Below are positions 35,601 to 45,539 of a stretch of 64,000 nucleotides of DNA, one piece after another. Source of the DNA: Atrina japonica (taxonomy: Eukaryota > Mollusca > Bivalvia > Pterioida > Pinnidae); contig BROG01000134.1 of the NCBI GenBank assembly GCA_030159075.1, forward strand, positions 1,064,501 through 1,128,500, given 5' to 3'. Position 1 is the stretch's first letter; every line of letters begins with the position of its first letter. The notes below the pieces were generated by a model. The model did no database searches. It saw only the letters and a program-made list of their open reading frames with translations, and was not told the DNA's origin. Both the position numbers and the translations under genes were made by a program.

Positions 35601-38600
35601 ATTTGTTCGTTACAAACGTTTTAATTGTACCTGTAAATCAGAGTATATAGATGCAATATACCAGAGAACAGACAACTGGCTTCATGACGTTTCGTTCTGT
35701 TATATATTAAACATATTTATTTTACAAGTAATAACATAAGAAATCCACGGGGAATAGACTTAATCTCGTTATAGCCAATATCTCGTTAAATACGGTCTCG
35801 TTATACGTGGAATTGACTGTATTTAGTTTATAACCTTTTTCATTTCTCTCTTAATTTAGAAGACATACAAAGGTAGATAACTGGGTGAGAGTAATTTCAG
35901 TTTATAATGGCTGCAGTGGTTATCGCCAACTCAAACAAACAGCAGCTATACAGAACCAAGTAACAATAAAACTGTTCAAAGATAATATGCATCATTACTT
36001 ATAGTTCTCTACATTATGAAATTCCAAGATGGCGCACTTTGATTACAAAAATCAACAATTCACAAGAATTAAAACAGGATGTTAAATGTATATCACATCC
36101 AAATCAAGGACAGTTGTTTTAACTGTATAGAGAAAAGGTGTATAACAATTTAAAAACGAGTTAGATGCAATTTGTGCACAACTTTAAAGGCAAGTTTTTA
36201 ATACATTATAGATCAATCCAAGAAATATGCTCTTTTCATCTTTGAAGAATACATATTCATGAAAATAAAGAGTCTGAAGCATCCAATGTCCCGGATGTCT
36301 TACTTATTTGACCGGTTAGTACTATCGCAGTCAAAAGTGTAATTGTAAGGTTGATTATTTGTAAATGATCCACAGAATCACCAAATTTCATTCTTTAATA
36401 TTTTGCATCATCCACATAATCACTCAAATACAAAATCGTTACTTACAAGAAACATAGACTAAGATGGTCTTTTGGTCTTGCTCCGGAAAAGCATTAGAGG
36501 CGTTACACCGATAATACCCAGCGTCTGTCCGATTTATTGATGCAAACTCCAAGGTTGACCCAGTATTAACTACAAAATAATTCAAATGTTTAAATCAATT
36601 TGATAATAAAAAGATAAAGTGGAACTTCACTATTAAGACCACTTAACTATTTTAGTCAAAGTGTTCTGATTAATGAGGTGGTCTCTTAAGTGAGGTTCTG
36701 TACTTATTAGATATATCCAAGAAATTGGAAATGTACGATTTGAAATGTGTGGTGGTATCCTAATCGAGGTGGTCTTTAGACGAGGTTCTCTGTACTTCAA
36801 TATCCAAATAAACTTGAAACGAAATAACTGAAACTTCAAAAAGTATATGAAGTAGTACGTACTTAATTCGTAGACGCGGTTTTTGTTTTGCTTGTACCAT
36901 CGAATGGTCGGAACTGGGGTTCCTGATGCGTTGCAAAATAATTCAACCGTCGATCCTTCAACAAAGTACTTCCCGGTGTGGGTGTTATCAAATATTTTAG
37001 GTAAACCTTAAAAAAGAAGCAAATCAAAATTAATTGAAAAAATATATACAAAAGTATGCGAACATTTGTTTCCAAACTCCTTGCTTTATATTAGATTTTG
37101 ATGAATTGCAATAGAAATAAGTACCCAACAACTTTCAAATTTTGATTAAGAAATATTCCGTTTTGGTCAACCCCATACACTGTGTCATTGATAAGAATCA
37201 CGATGCAAGGAAAATGTACAAAAAGGAAAACATACAAAATAGTAATATTGGTAAAGGGAGATAATTAAAATTTGTAATTACTCTGCTTATAAACAAATTG
37301 AAATAACTGAAAATGAAAATGAAACGAATACTTTTCACATTGATATATGTCTAATGAAGTTTTATTGTTCGCTGTATAGACCAAATATTTTATTGTAGTA
37401 TGCAAATTAATTTGGTAATATTCCGACGTCTGTTTTCGTCTTATACACAGAAATTGATTTGGTTTGGTTTTCTTTATGTTTTTAGTTTATTGTCAGGATA
37501 AACACTTACATATAATGACACCTACTCTCAGATAAATCGACTTTACTTATATCACAGTACTCATAAAAATAGTTACACCTCTGCATACTTTCCAAAACAA
37601 TCATTACATGAGTTATATAAATTATTTGTGAATAGAACTGTATTTTATGTTAAAATAACAAAAAACACCTGAATTGAACCATGTAAATTCTTAAACTGAA
37701 TCTGTATGTCGTTCCTGCTTATTTCGCACCTTTAAGATCTCTAAAAATATTCGTCCTATGTTCAGATATGTAAATGCATTCACAATTTTTACTTTCATTT
37801 TCGATGCGTTCACACATGTAAAACTTTAAAAAGATGAGAAGATGTAAATTAAACGGAATCACAAATTTCCAGGTAAACAACAGTATAACGCTGTCTTTCT
37901 AAATATTACCGCGCTATTTAAAAGGGAAATAATTTAATTTTGTACTTTATAAATCTCTGTAAATAAAATGTATAAAAAAACTTCTAAATAATCAACAATT
38001 AAATAATAAAACTCTGGAATCATATAATCTTTACAAATCAAACAGGATTATAAACATACAAACCTAGTGGATAAAGAGTTACTGCCCCTTTAGTTCCTGC
38101 TCCTCGTCCATTGTTTGCAATACAAGTATATTCCCCATAGTCCTCAAATTCCACTCCTACGATCCTTAGTGCTGACGTGTATACATTGCCGCCTTCAAAA
38201 AATAATGCTATCTTGTGTTTGAATGTGCTGATAACTTTGGATCCATTATATTTCCAGCTAATTATTGGTTCCGATGGACTTTCAATTGTACAGGTCAATT
38301 CGGCTTCCTTTCCAAGTGTTTGTCCAATGCGAGAATTAGTAACCGACATCTGAGGTTCATCTATAAAGTGATAAGATTGTCTTAACTGGAATTACATTGA
38401 AAATGTTTATTTCAATCACGATGATAAGTATAAGAAGGAGAATATAGATTTAAGTTCTTCTGTTTTATTTTAATCTTGATATACAGTTATGCAATTTCTG
38501 ATATTTCCTTGAATCTAATGGTAAATATTCTAATATCTCCTTTAATCTATTGGGAAGGCAGTAAATGTTCTTATTAATTTATTATCACATACGTAATATC

Positions 38601-41600
38601 ACCGCCATCATATATCATCATTAGCATCAAAGTACATGCATAAGATCCCTGAGCATGTAATATAGGCACATAATACCTTTACACCATGATCTACGCACAT
38701 AACACCTTGACATAATATACGCACATAACACCTTGACATCATAATATACGCATATATCACCTTGACATATATGCATTTAAAGTTTGCCAGTTTTCTTGCG
38801 GAAGGTCGGTGATCTTTACCCGGGTAACCAGGGTTTCTCCTCCACCAATAAAAACTGGACGCCATCATATGACTGAAAGATTGTTGAGTATGGCGTAAAA
38901 CAAAAAATCAAATCAAATCAAATATTTGCATTTAACAGCTTGGCATCAAAATGTAAAAACATGACACCTGAATATTAAATTATACACACATTACACTTTT
39001 ACATCCAAATATAAACACATTACATTTGAACATCAAAATGTATGCACATAACACCTTGACATTAAAATATACGCATATAACACCTTGACATCAAAATATA
39101 CGCACGTAACACCTTGACATCAAAATATATGCACATAACAACTTAACATCAAAATATACGCACATAACACCTTGACATCAAAATATCGTTCCGCCGCTGG
39201 AGGCAGTTTGTTTGTTGCAACACAGATGTATTTCCCAGCCGCCTGTCGCTGAATATTATTTAATACTAGCCATCTACCTGTCAAATTCAAATCTGCAAAC
39301 GAATTGAAAAATAATATCAGAATACTGGTATTCATCACTTGATTTGAATATTTATCTGAACACGGAAAATCTTAATAGTAATCAACATTTAAGTCAATAT
39401 GTAAAATGATCGAGGCATTTTTCAAATGAATCATGCGATATGCAGTTTTCGAGTTATGTTTGCATGGTGTACTTTACCAAAAACAATTGATATAACTTTA
39501 TAATATAAAACTGTATGATTTAATATATCAATATTACTTACAATACCAAAGTTATAATTTTACAAAAGAGGCCAAAACAAATCAAGAAGACGATCGTTTC
39601 TGTCAATATAATTAAACCGAATCAGTTGAGCTTGAAGAATTTAATACAAATGTTTACATGTATTACCGAAAGAAAATGTGGCATCATACAAGGCAAATAA
39701 TAAATCTAAATGTATTAACTTGTTGATTAAGATACAAACTTTCTCTCATTGAGTTTGCAGATTCTTTGTACCACGAGACTACAGGTTTAGGCGTTCCATC
39801 TACTTCACATAGCAGCATAGCTTTATCTCCCTCGAAGACGGTTATAGATTTGTTTTGTCCTTTGATCGACGGTGCAACTGAAAAAAAAATATCATATCCT
39901 CATATAATCGTTTTGATTACGACAGACATTTTCCATTAACATCTACCATGGAATTAGTCAAATCAGATTTATCGTTTGTAAATAGCGGAAGAAGTAAAAT
40001 TAAAGAGGTGCCAATGGATAATCGAAACTCAAAGTCCATTATAATACGACAAATTATATAAATAAATGCTATAAACATAAAGAACAATTGTAAATCCCAA
40101 TAGAAATGTAACCAGGTGTCCGGAAGTTAATCAGAGTACAATATTCCCTTAACAGCTCATTTAAAATGTGTTATGAATTTTTCATTCGATTATATTTTTA
40201 TTGTTTAACTAGAGTGAACATTGCTTAAACTTAAATTTGAAATATAGTTTGCAGAAATGTATTTGCTTTATACACTCTATGCAAATCATTTAAATCAGTC
40301 TCGGTATAATTGTTAAGATCAAAGTTTATTTTGATGAGTGCACCATCCATTACAGTTTCAAATGATCTTATGATCACATGATGTTGATAGAAAGAAAAAC
40401 AATATAAATATTTAACCTTCTATAATCAAATTTACGTCTTTTGTTATGCGTCCTGAGGTACACTGGTATTTTCCTGCATCGCTGGATTTGACATTACTTA
40501 TGTGTAAACTGTAGTCATTAGGATACTCTTTGGGTAGTGTAATACGTTTATCATCGACCACGATTTCGTTGTCCAGTGTCAATATCACTTGAAACGGGTT
40601 GTTCCAAAATACCTGGAGATAAAAGCATTGGCAAAGTTTACAACTAAGACATATTATCTACATACACCCAAGAAATAAGTTATTCGAGGGCTGCTAAATC
40701 TGAAAGGAGATTTTTCTGTAATTCATTTATTGTATGGATGGGTGTCACTTAGTCTACTTTGCTGCTAAGAAATGGATGAGGAATTAGGTACAAAATAGAC
40801 ATTGAGGATACTGAAGTAAAATCCATATAACCTAGAGCCTCGTGAACCTTTTCTTGTTTTGGACGAATTTACATTTTAGGTAATAAACCATAGCTTTAAA
40901 ATTACAACGACTAGAGTCATCGTTCCTACTTGTCACCATACATAAGAGAGTATCCAGAGAGGAATAAACCGTTTTTGTCGTGCAGCTTGTCATAACCGAA
41001 AGGTGAGTGGAATCATCCTATGATAATTAAAAAGTTATTTTGCCCTACCATCTCATGTGCATCGGACAGTAATTCATTCTGACGATGTATTTGACTTACA
41101 GTATGTTTTCTAAGAAACACTATTTGCCTGAAGCTATAAGTAACTGTTAGCATATTCTTTAAATTATTCTTCCTTAAAGTTACATTCGGACTAGCATCAA
41201 TCACTAAATTTACAGTAGAGCCCATTGTTTTTCAGGATTTGGTGAGTTAAAGTTAGTCAATTGACAGATAGTATTCCTTTCTTGTACCCTCGCTAAGGCA
41301 CTTAAGCAGTATAAGGAAGGGGTAGTCTTTCATCTTCGCGCACGGTGCTTCCAAATGTACAATCTATAAGTATGTACAATGTACGGTAGAATCCCAATAT
41401 GTCGAAACTGGATGAGTCGAAATACCGGTGATGTGAAAGTCAAGCAGCAGATTTGGATTTTGAATAGTTGTTTTACGTTACACTTAACATCTTTTATTGG
41501 TGGAGGGGAGAACCCGGTTACATTGTACCCGGAAGAGAGCACCGGTCTCCCGCAAGTAAAAAGGAATACTTTCTCACAAAATTCAGTTTAAATATTTACA

Positions 41601-42154
41601 TATCAAAGTGTGATTTGACAGTTTTCATCTTTATGCTGAATTGTTCTTGATAACCTTCACATATATTTGTAATTTCAATGAGAGGTGTCGTTAACCCCCC
41701 CAGTTCAAATTTTGCATTAACATTGGGATTGTAGAGTCTGTACGCTGACATAATGGAATAGATGTACCATAAACTTGAGATTGTAGAACCTGTACGCTGA
41801 ACTAACGGAGTTGATGTACCATAAACCTGAGATTGTAGAGTCTGTACGCTGACCTAACGGAGTTGATGTACCATAAACTTGAGATTGTAGAGTCTGTTAT
41901 GGTTAAAGGTGATAGTTTACGTGAAAGTTTGTTTGTCTTTTATTAAATACATATCCGTCATAATTCAAAATCTGTGCCCGCTATATAATGATAAGATTGC
42001 CATAAAGTAACTTTAAAAAGATCAGCATCCAGCCACTACATTAATGGTGTACTTACCCGATCGTACGACTGTAGACCCTCGATTATACAAGGTAAAACAG
42101 CATCCATCCCGCCACTCTGAGACACGTTTGTCGGTGGTTTGTCTTGATCCCAAG
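27912..42154 (-). CDS. Gene B: GPI-anchored lachesin-like protein, 7 Ig domains (start exon not found)
   Basis: Thirteen exons in transcript order: 42057-42154, 40417-40612, 39740-39877, 39164-39292, 38064-38360, 36863-37006, 36447-36569, 34327-34629, 33366-33506, 32529-32651, 30606-30890, 29348-29665, 27912-28018. Together they encode 800 residues without a stop, excluding the signal peptide. Counting from the first codon of 42154: V-like Ig (1-98), then I-set pairs at 99-286, 287-476 and 477-659, a Thr-rich stalk (660-765) and a GPI-type tail (766-800). All seven Ig domains keep Cys/Trp/Cys. The first intron inside Ig1 is phase 0; all others are phase 1. The first exon begins in phase 1, matching a signal-peptide exon like gene A's, but I did not find one between 42155 and 64000. 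The adhesion role is inferred from lachesin/IgLON relatives. Confidence 0.85.
28438..28520 (-). mobile_element. Short T2 tail fragment in the last intron of gene B
   Basis: CTCAGATACCAAAGTATACT and GGATGCCCAGGACACA match the terminal 60-80 bases of the T2 tail. Strongly 5' truncated. Confidence 0.5.
29348..29665 (-). CDS. Gene B exon: long Thr-rich stalk with trinucleotide run
   Basis: 106 codons in phase 1, about half of them Thr. An uninterrupted ACA-codon run of about 17 Thr (plus-strand TTG repeats at 29568-29620) lies near the start, followed by Thr/Ser/Lys/Val-rich sequence. A mucin-like, probably O-glycosylated spacer between Ig7 and the anchor (inference). The run is likely to vary in length between individuals. 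Confidence 0.82.
30025..30260. repeat. 75-80-bp tandem repeat, 3 copies, in gene B intron
   Basis: Units contain CAATTGACAACCAAACTGCT, CTAGTTTCAGTGTGACA and GCCGCTGGCTGTGGATTGG; starts at 30038, 30118 and 30193. Diverged relatives lie in the same intron of gene A (2890-3300). Confidence 0.85.
30606..30890 (-). CDS. Gene B exon: complete Ig7
   Basis: 95 codons in phase 1: DPPEVSV, VSINCKAVGIP, KVMWNK and FGSYECIAENKYG. Exactly the length of gene A exon 3605-3889, with 60 of 95 residues shared. Confidence 0.88.
31018..31893 (-). pseudogene. 5'-truncated RT element with 27-bp target-site duplication
   Basis: The minus strand reads SPAYGVHISQMIQYARACST, then FRKFYGRYNSLVCDYSVS, then the T2 tail frame (LDCGLTAGVTGRQGMLTPPW). 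The flanks are a 27-base direct repeat (30991-31017 and 31894-31920) with three mismatches. Truncated at the 5' end, so inactive. It sits in the gene B intron between Ig7 and Ig6; the matching gene A intron lacks it, so it landed after the duplication. Confidence 0.8.
32529..32651 (-). CDS. Gene B exon: second half of Ig6
   Basis: 41 codons in phase 1, with GTYKCIASNLGP and a G strand ending in KVTVE. Acceptor TATTTCAG, donor GTGAGT. It is the counterpart of gene A exon 5416-5538. Confidence 0.84.
33366..33506 (-). CDS. Gene B exon: first half of Ig6
   Basis: 47 codons in phase 1, with VDLFCNATGIPKPNITWYL. It is the counterpart of gene A exon 7665-7805; the core motif is almost identical. 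Confidence 0.84.
33548..33660 (-). mobile_element. Short T2 tail fragment
   Basis: Matches the T2 terminus (CCCAGATACCAAAGTATAAA, AGGATGTCCAGGATATAAAT) through the GGTAAAAATGGACAAAC block, in the intron before Ig6 of gene B. Confidence 0.6.
34327..34629 (-). CDS. Gene B exon: complete Ig5
   Basis: 101 codons in phase 1: SRVGQLIGENITLECRTSG, TVTWYKN and SYLCSAENYLG. It contains a short KENKEN insertion between strands D and E. It is one codon shorter than its gene A counterpart (one Phe missing near the start). Confidence 0.86.
36447..36569 (-). CDS. Gene B exon: second half of Ig4
   Basis: 41 codons in phase 1, with TDAGYYRCNASN and a G strand ending in LVYVS. It is the counterpart of gene A exon 12477-12599. 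The intron upstream of it holds a MITE-like element absent from gene A. Confidence 0.84.
36618..36796. mobile_element. MITE-like element in gene B intron
   Basis: The left end AGTGGAACTTCACTATTAAG then ACCAC pairs with a right end whose reverse complement is AGTACAGAGAACCTCGTCTA then AAGACCAC. About 180 bp, no coding capacity. Gene A's matching intron lacks it. Confidence 0.6.
36863..37006 (-). CDS. Gene B exon: first half of Ig4
   Basis: 48 codons, phase 1, donor GTACGT as in gene A exon 2. It contains VELFCNASGTPVPTIRWYK. The segment around the Cys and Trp is nearly unchanged between the genes, while the first 15 codons differ strongly. Confidence 0.82.
   Translation of the reverse strand, partial: VYLKYLITPTPGSTLLKDRRLNYFATHQEPQFRPFDGTSKTKTASTN
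37310..38037. other. Gene B intron without recognisable elements
   Basis: AT-rich. Similarity to gene A ends near 37310 (A side about 13070), so this is one edge of the duplicated block. Nothing else seen. Confidence 0.45.
38064..38360 (-). CDS. Gene B exon: complete Ig3
   Basis: 99 codons, phase 1 at both ends. It has SRIGQTLGKEAELTCTIE, IISWKY and DYGEYTCIANNGRG. The opening resembles the Arg-x-Gly-Gln start of lachesin Ig3 and of gene A Ig2. It closes the first I-I pair. There is no counterpart in gene A. Confidence 0.84.
38630..39190. repeat. 29-bp minisatellite grown from an exon/intron junction of gene B
   Basis: The unit on the plus strand reads ACGCACATAACACCTTGACA then TCAAAATAT. 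The first copy is the coding end of exon 39164-39292 plus its splice donor; about a dozen further copies, increasingly degenerate, extend into the intron. A SINE (38781-38926) splits the array. Confidence 0.88.
38781..38926 (+). mobile_element. 5'-truncated SINE (family S1) with target duplication
   Basis: Body from AGTTTGCCAGTTTTCTTGCG to TGGCGTAAAACA, then a short AAATC-repeat tail. TGCATTTAA occurs at 38772-38780 and again at 38927-38935. No tRNA head: truncated during insertion. Confidence 0.82.
39164..39292 (-). CDS. Gene B exon: second half of Ig2, donor inside a minisatellite
   Basis: 43 codons in phase 1. It reads RWLVLNNIQRQAAGKY followed by ICVATNK, the F-strand motif, and ends in the G strand (RYFDVKVL). 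The donor GTGCGT sits in the first copy of a 29-bp tandem repeat that continues through the intron. Splicing there gives a Tyr codon and joins in frame to 38360. Later repeat copies offer near-identical donors, so the exact 3' end of this exon is the least certain boundary in the gene. Confidence 0.75.
39740..39877 (-). CDS. Gene B exon: first half of Ig2
   Basis: 46 codons, phase 1 at both ends. It contains AMLLCEVDGTPKP and VVSWYKE (B-strand Cys, C-strand Trp). The donor GTTTGT is weaker than most in this gene. There is no counterpart in gene A. Confidence 0.78.
40000..40135 (-). mobile_element. 3'-end fragment of the RT family (tail T1) in gene B intron
   Basis: The reverse complement reads through TCCGGACACCTGGTT, CAATTGTTCTTTATG and a GGTACCTCTTTA end. 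No open frame. Confidence 0.6.
40417..40612 (-). CDS. Gene B exon: second half of V-like Ig1
   Basis: Starts in phase 0 with VFWNNPFQVILTLDN, continues through C'/D/E strands (YSLHISNV) and ends with DAGKYQCTSG and the G strand. 196 nt, donor in phase 1. The long C-C' stretch is typical of the first Ig of lachesin-type proteins. There is no counterpart in gene A. Confidence 0.82.
40851..41085 (+). repeat. Dispersed repeat DR1, copy 2
   Basis: Matches 50690-50950 along its length and the reverse complement of 4953-5097 (CGTGCAGCTTGTCATAACCG and CATACATAAGAGAGTATCCA blocks). In the Ig1 intron of gene B. Confidence 0.65.
41463..41585 (-). mobile_element. SINE tail fragment (family S1), 5' truncated
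   Basis: On the plus strand TTTTATTGGTGGAGGGGAGA, ACCCGGTTACATTGTACCCG and CTTTCTCACAAAA are the reverse complement of the S1 body. Confidence 0.72.
41722..41900. repeat. 52-bp tandem repeat, 3.4 copies
   Basis: Copies of GATTGTAGAGTCTGTACGCT then GACCTAACGGAGTTGATGTA begin at 41727, 41779, 41831 and 41883. Confidence 0.9.
42057..42154 (-). CDS. Gene B exon: first half of V-like Ig1
   Basis: 32 codons. Acceptor CTTACAG, donor GTAAGT in phase 0. It reads WDQDKPPTNVSQSGG and then AVLPCIIEG, the B-strand cysteine. Joining to 40612 gives SYDRVFWNN, putting the C-strand Trp at the right distance. An intron between the B and C strands of the first Ig distinguishes it from the I-set pairs downstream. 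Confidence 0.78.
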
Positions 42155-44390
42155 CTGTAAGTAGATAAGGGATTACAAAATAAAACACTAATTTCTAATT
42201 AGGATAATTTTAGGATTTTAATCTAGTACCGATTACTTTTAGCATAAATTTTATTGTGAAATTTTAGGCCTGCAAAATTATTGAATACAGCTATGTACAG
42301 CATTGAAACTCTGAAACAAATTTGATTAAATTTTATGAATAACAATTTATTTTGCTATCATCTGTGTAAAGTAGTGTAACTGCGCTTTTTAAAATGTCTA
42401 ATCAAAATTTTCAAGTTAATGCACTGCCGATGAAATATGCGAAAACAAATTTTAAAAGATTAAGTGCTGTGAAAAACAGTGGGAAATGTAACAAAACTCG
42501 GTAACCATCGACGTTTTACGTAATCTAGTGAGTTATCTTACATTCGGAATATACAAACGGTACACTTCTCGCAGTAAGACATAAACTAAAGCCATCTTTC
42601 CGCAATGTGTAGATATTTATATAAAATACATGTACATTGCACATGTAAAAATGAAGTATGCTGAAACCGACATTTGTTTATCGGCTTCCAGGCTGATTGA
42701 TGTTTCGTTACAACATGTTCTATTTTCAGCACATCAAGAATGTATATATTTTATCCCCTAGCTAAAGAGAATAAAACGACACTGCCTCAGATAATATGCC
42801 CGAAATCAGAACGTGAGCCTACTGCATCTCTTTTTAAATGACGGAATTATAATCAAACTTCAAAGACGTTTTTTTTATACATTTATCAACTGAAAGATGT
42901 ATCTAAAACTTTGTTGCAAATTGTTTTCTTTTTTCTGCAGTTATGAAATACGTGTTCCATAAATGTCTACAAATATATGTCATACATACTTTAATGTTGA
43001 GTTGAATTACTAAAACATATGACCCTAGACGCAAGAAAGCAATGGTGAGGTCAGAGGTCAATATACGTCGACGATGTGGGATTAATATTTGGCGTCCAAG
43101 GTACTTACTAAGCACTGATGCTTATCCGATGAGAGTTTTTCGTGGAGTTTATCAGTTCCAAAAATTAATTGTACATATTCTCAAAAACTTTTGTTTGAAT
43201 GATTCGTTTTTAATGAATCTACAAAAAAACGGGATGTAATAAAGATTTGTATTTTAATTCATTTGTTTTCATCCGAAGTAAACATCGCCATTGCGACATG
43301 AATGATATCATCAAGAAATAAACTTGAAGAAATTAACCAACTTTTTTAAATCCCAGCACATAAAGTCCATGTAACCCTGTACACTAGTTCACAAGACGCT
43401 TACGTATATCGCATCTTTAAAGGTCTGTATTGCAGCCAGCATGTGAAGTATAAAATGATAAAAGACAGGGTTACAAAAGTTTCCATAAAGAAATAAAAGA
43501 TGCAAATGAAATATGTACCTCTAATGTTTTTGTACGTTCTGTCTGGAAATTTTCGTTAATAGCTCTAGGTGAAGCGCCACAAATTTTGACTCTTGTTATC
43601 TCCCTTTACCAATGGAGTAAGGTTTATATATTTTAAAAACCTTACTCCATTGTTAAAGGGGGGTAACAAGAGTGGAATTGTTTAACATACCAACAATTTA
43701 TTCCATTATTGAAATAACCCAAATTTTAATCGCCAAGTTTTAACATTTTTACTTTTTTTTTTACTTTTTATTATTTTTTCCGAATCACAACATTATTACA
43801 ATTTGTTTTCCACCTCGGAATTTTTGTACGAAACATCGAATATTTGAAAATTTTAATATAAACGAAAAGATCCATTTTGACAGCTTGTATGCTCTAAATA
43901 ATATCTATCTTCATACATTTCATCAACATGGTACGTATTCGAGTAAGGTTATATTTCAGCATTTAAAAATGAAAACATAATTGATTCCCACAAGTTGCAA
44001 AAACACCTCTTTTTCTATTTAATGACATAAAATAGTTAACGATCTTATCTCAATTATCTATTTAAAGATTCTTGTAAAATAACAAGTCCCTCTTGAAGAT
44101 GAATTTTGAAAGTTATGATAACAGAATCATGTTTATATTTGCTATATAAACATTTATACTACAACCCTGTGGTTATGTGGTTTGTGTAAAGGATAATATA
44201 CAGCAAATGGTGATTCAATTAACATTAGCAGTGTTTATCAGAACTGCTTTACAATGCCCTTCCCAATATGATTAATCTTACAATTGAATTAAACAGTCAC
44301 TTCAAAAGCTTACAGGTGGAGCACCATACATTTAACCGATGTTATGGAGCTACACTTCAGCAGTGAGAAGTCAGGAATCTTTGAGTGAAT
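42155..44390. other. Upstream of gene B's first recognised exon; start exon not located
   Basis: I looked on the minus strand for a hydrophobic N-terminus followed by a phase-1 donor and found none I would support. The only structure is a hairpin at 43592-43675. Confidence 0.45.
43592..43675. mobile_element. Hairpin element with GTTATCTCCC motif
   Basis: Arms CTCTTGTTATCTCCCTTTAC then CAATGGAGTAAGGTTT and their near reverse complement flank a loop of about a dozen bases. MITE-like; the GGGAGATAA core also occurs at 13012, 32335 and 37255. Confidence 0.7.
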
Positions 44391-44394
44391 CTTT

Positions 44395-44705
44395 AAAGTA
44401 AAAATGAAGAAGTACCAATGGATAATGGAAACTTAAATCCATTACAATATGACAAAGTAGATATGTAAATGGTTTTGACATGAAGAACAATTGCGAATCC
44501 CAGACGGGATATGAACAGGTGTCCGGTAGGAGTTAGCCTCCTATGCCAGTATGCCGTCGTAAATGTTACAGAAAACATCTCGAGTTCAGTGAAAAGGTCA
44601 AGTTCGGAGAAATTGTAATCAGTTACTTTATATATGATTGGCGAAAGGGGGTCAGTGTCTGTGGTCGAACTTCATATTACTATCTAATATTCCTGAGAGG
44701 GGGGT
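44395..44705 (-). mobile_element. 3'-end fragment of the RT family (tail T1)
   Basis: Full-length T1 tail on the minus strand, from the TTCACTGAACTCGAGATG-like block through TACCGGACACC to GGTACTTCTTCA. The first cysteines of the motif are lost. Confidence 0.68.
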
Positions 44706-45070
44706 TTCATATTGTTTAACAAGATCCTCGTATCGACCATAAAATTTCTTTTAACGACAATGTCAAGCGTTCAACAAGGCAACATTGTGTATGTAGTTTA
44801 TTGGCGAGTCCAAAATACCAGATAGGTCTGTCACATGAAGAACCTCAAGTGCATCAGCATAAATGCATAGCTATTTTTAGAATTGGTACACGTCGCCTAG
44901 AGCTTGTGATGTCTCCATAGTGAAATGGTCGGTGAACATTTATATAAATTAAAGATATACACTGTCACATGAATGATCCGAAAGATCCACAAGTGTCATT
45001 GTAAAGTGTCAAAGGAAAACTACTGAAAGCTTCCTCTATGATCAATATAATGTCCTTTACTACTTTCCAA

Positions 45071-45330
45071 TTGTTTGTTTGTTTGTTTATTGTTGTTTAA
45101 CGTCCCACTCAAGAATCTTTCACTCATATGGAGACGTCACCAAATGCCGGTGAAGGGCTTCAAATTTTGGTCTATGATCGGCACTTAAGGTCATTGAGCA
45201 GTGAGGGTTCTTTAACGTGCCGACTCCTACTGTGACATGGGACCTCGGTTTTTACTGCCGCCGGCTGGACAAGAACCCACTACCTCACGATCAAGAGTCG
45301 AGCGCGCTTCCGACTGAGCCAGGCCGACTC
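45071..45330 (-). mobile_element. Full-length tRNA-derived SINE, family S2
   Basis: Reversed, it starts GTCGGCCTGGCTCAGTCGGA then AGCGCGCTCGACTCTTGATC (A box), with a GGTTCTTGTCC B-box variant, a body with GCACGTTAAAGAACCCTCAC, and ends in GGGACGTTAAACAACAATAA then CAAACA repeats. Flanks CTACTTTCCAA and TTACTTTCAAA look like a target duplication with two changes. Confidence 0.85.
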
Positions 45331-45370
45331 ATTACTTTCAAATACAATAGTTGATATCATTACTGCTAGA

Positions 45371-45495
45371 AGTAGTAGTAGTTGTTGTAGGAGGAGGAGG
45401 AGGAGGAGGAGGAAGAAAAGTTAAAGTAGTAGTAAACATCATCTTTACTTTCATTATCATCATCATTATTATTGTCACAACCATTTCATTGTTAT

Positions 45496-45536
<41 letters not shown>
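45371..45536. repeat. Trinucleotide runs (GTA, GGA, ATC)
   Basis: Short GTA and GGA runs at 45371-45412, then a pure ATC run at 45497-45536. Confidence 0.9.
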
Positions 45537-45539
45537 CTT

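Noticed and set aside
41013..41225. Minus-strand frame starting MGSTVNLVIDASPNV, considered as a gene B exon before 40612
   Set aside because: It has a usable phase-0 donor, but no acceptor, no Ig cysteine, and it overlaps repeat DR1. The exon at 42057-42154 joins 40612 in phase 0 and supplies the missing cysteine.
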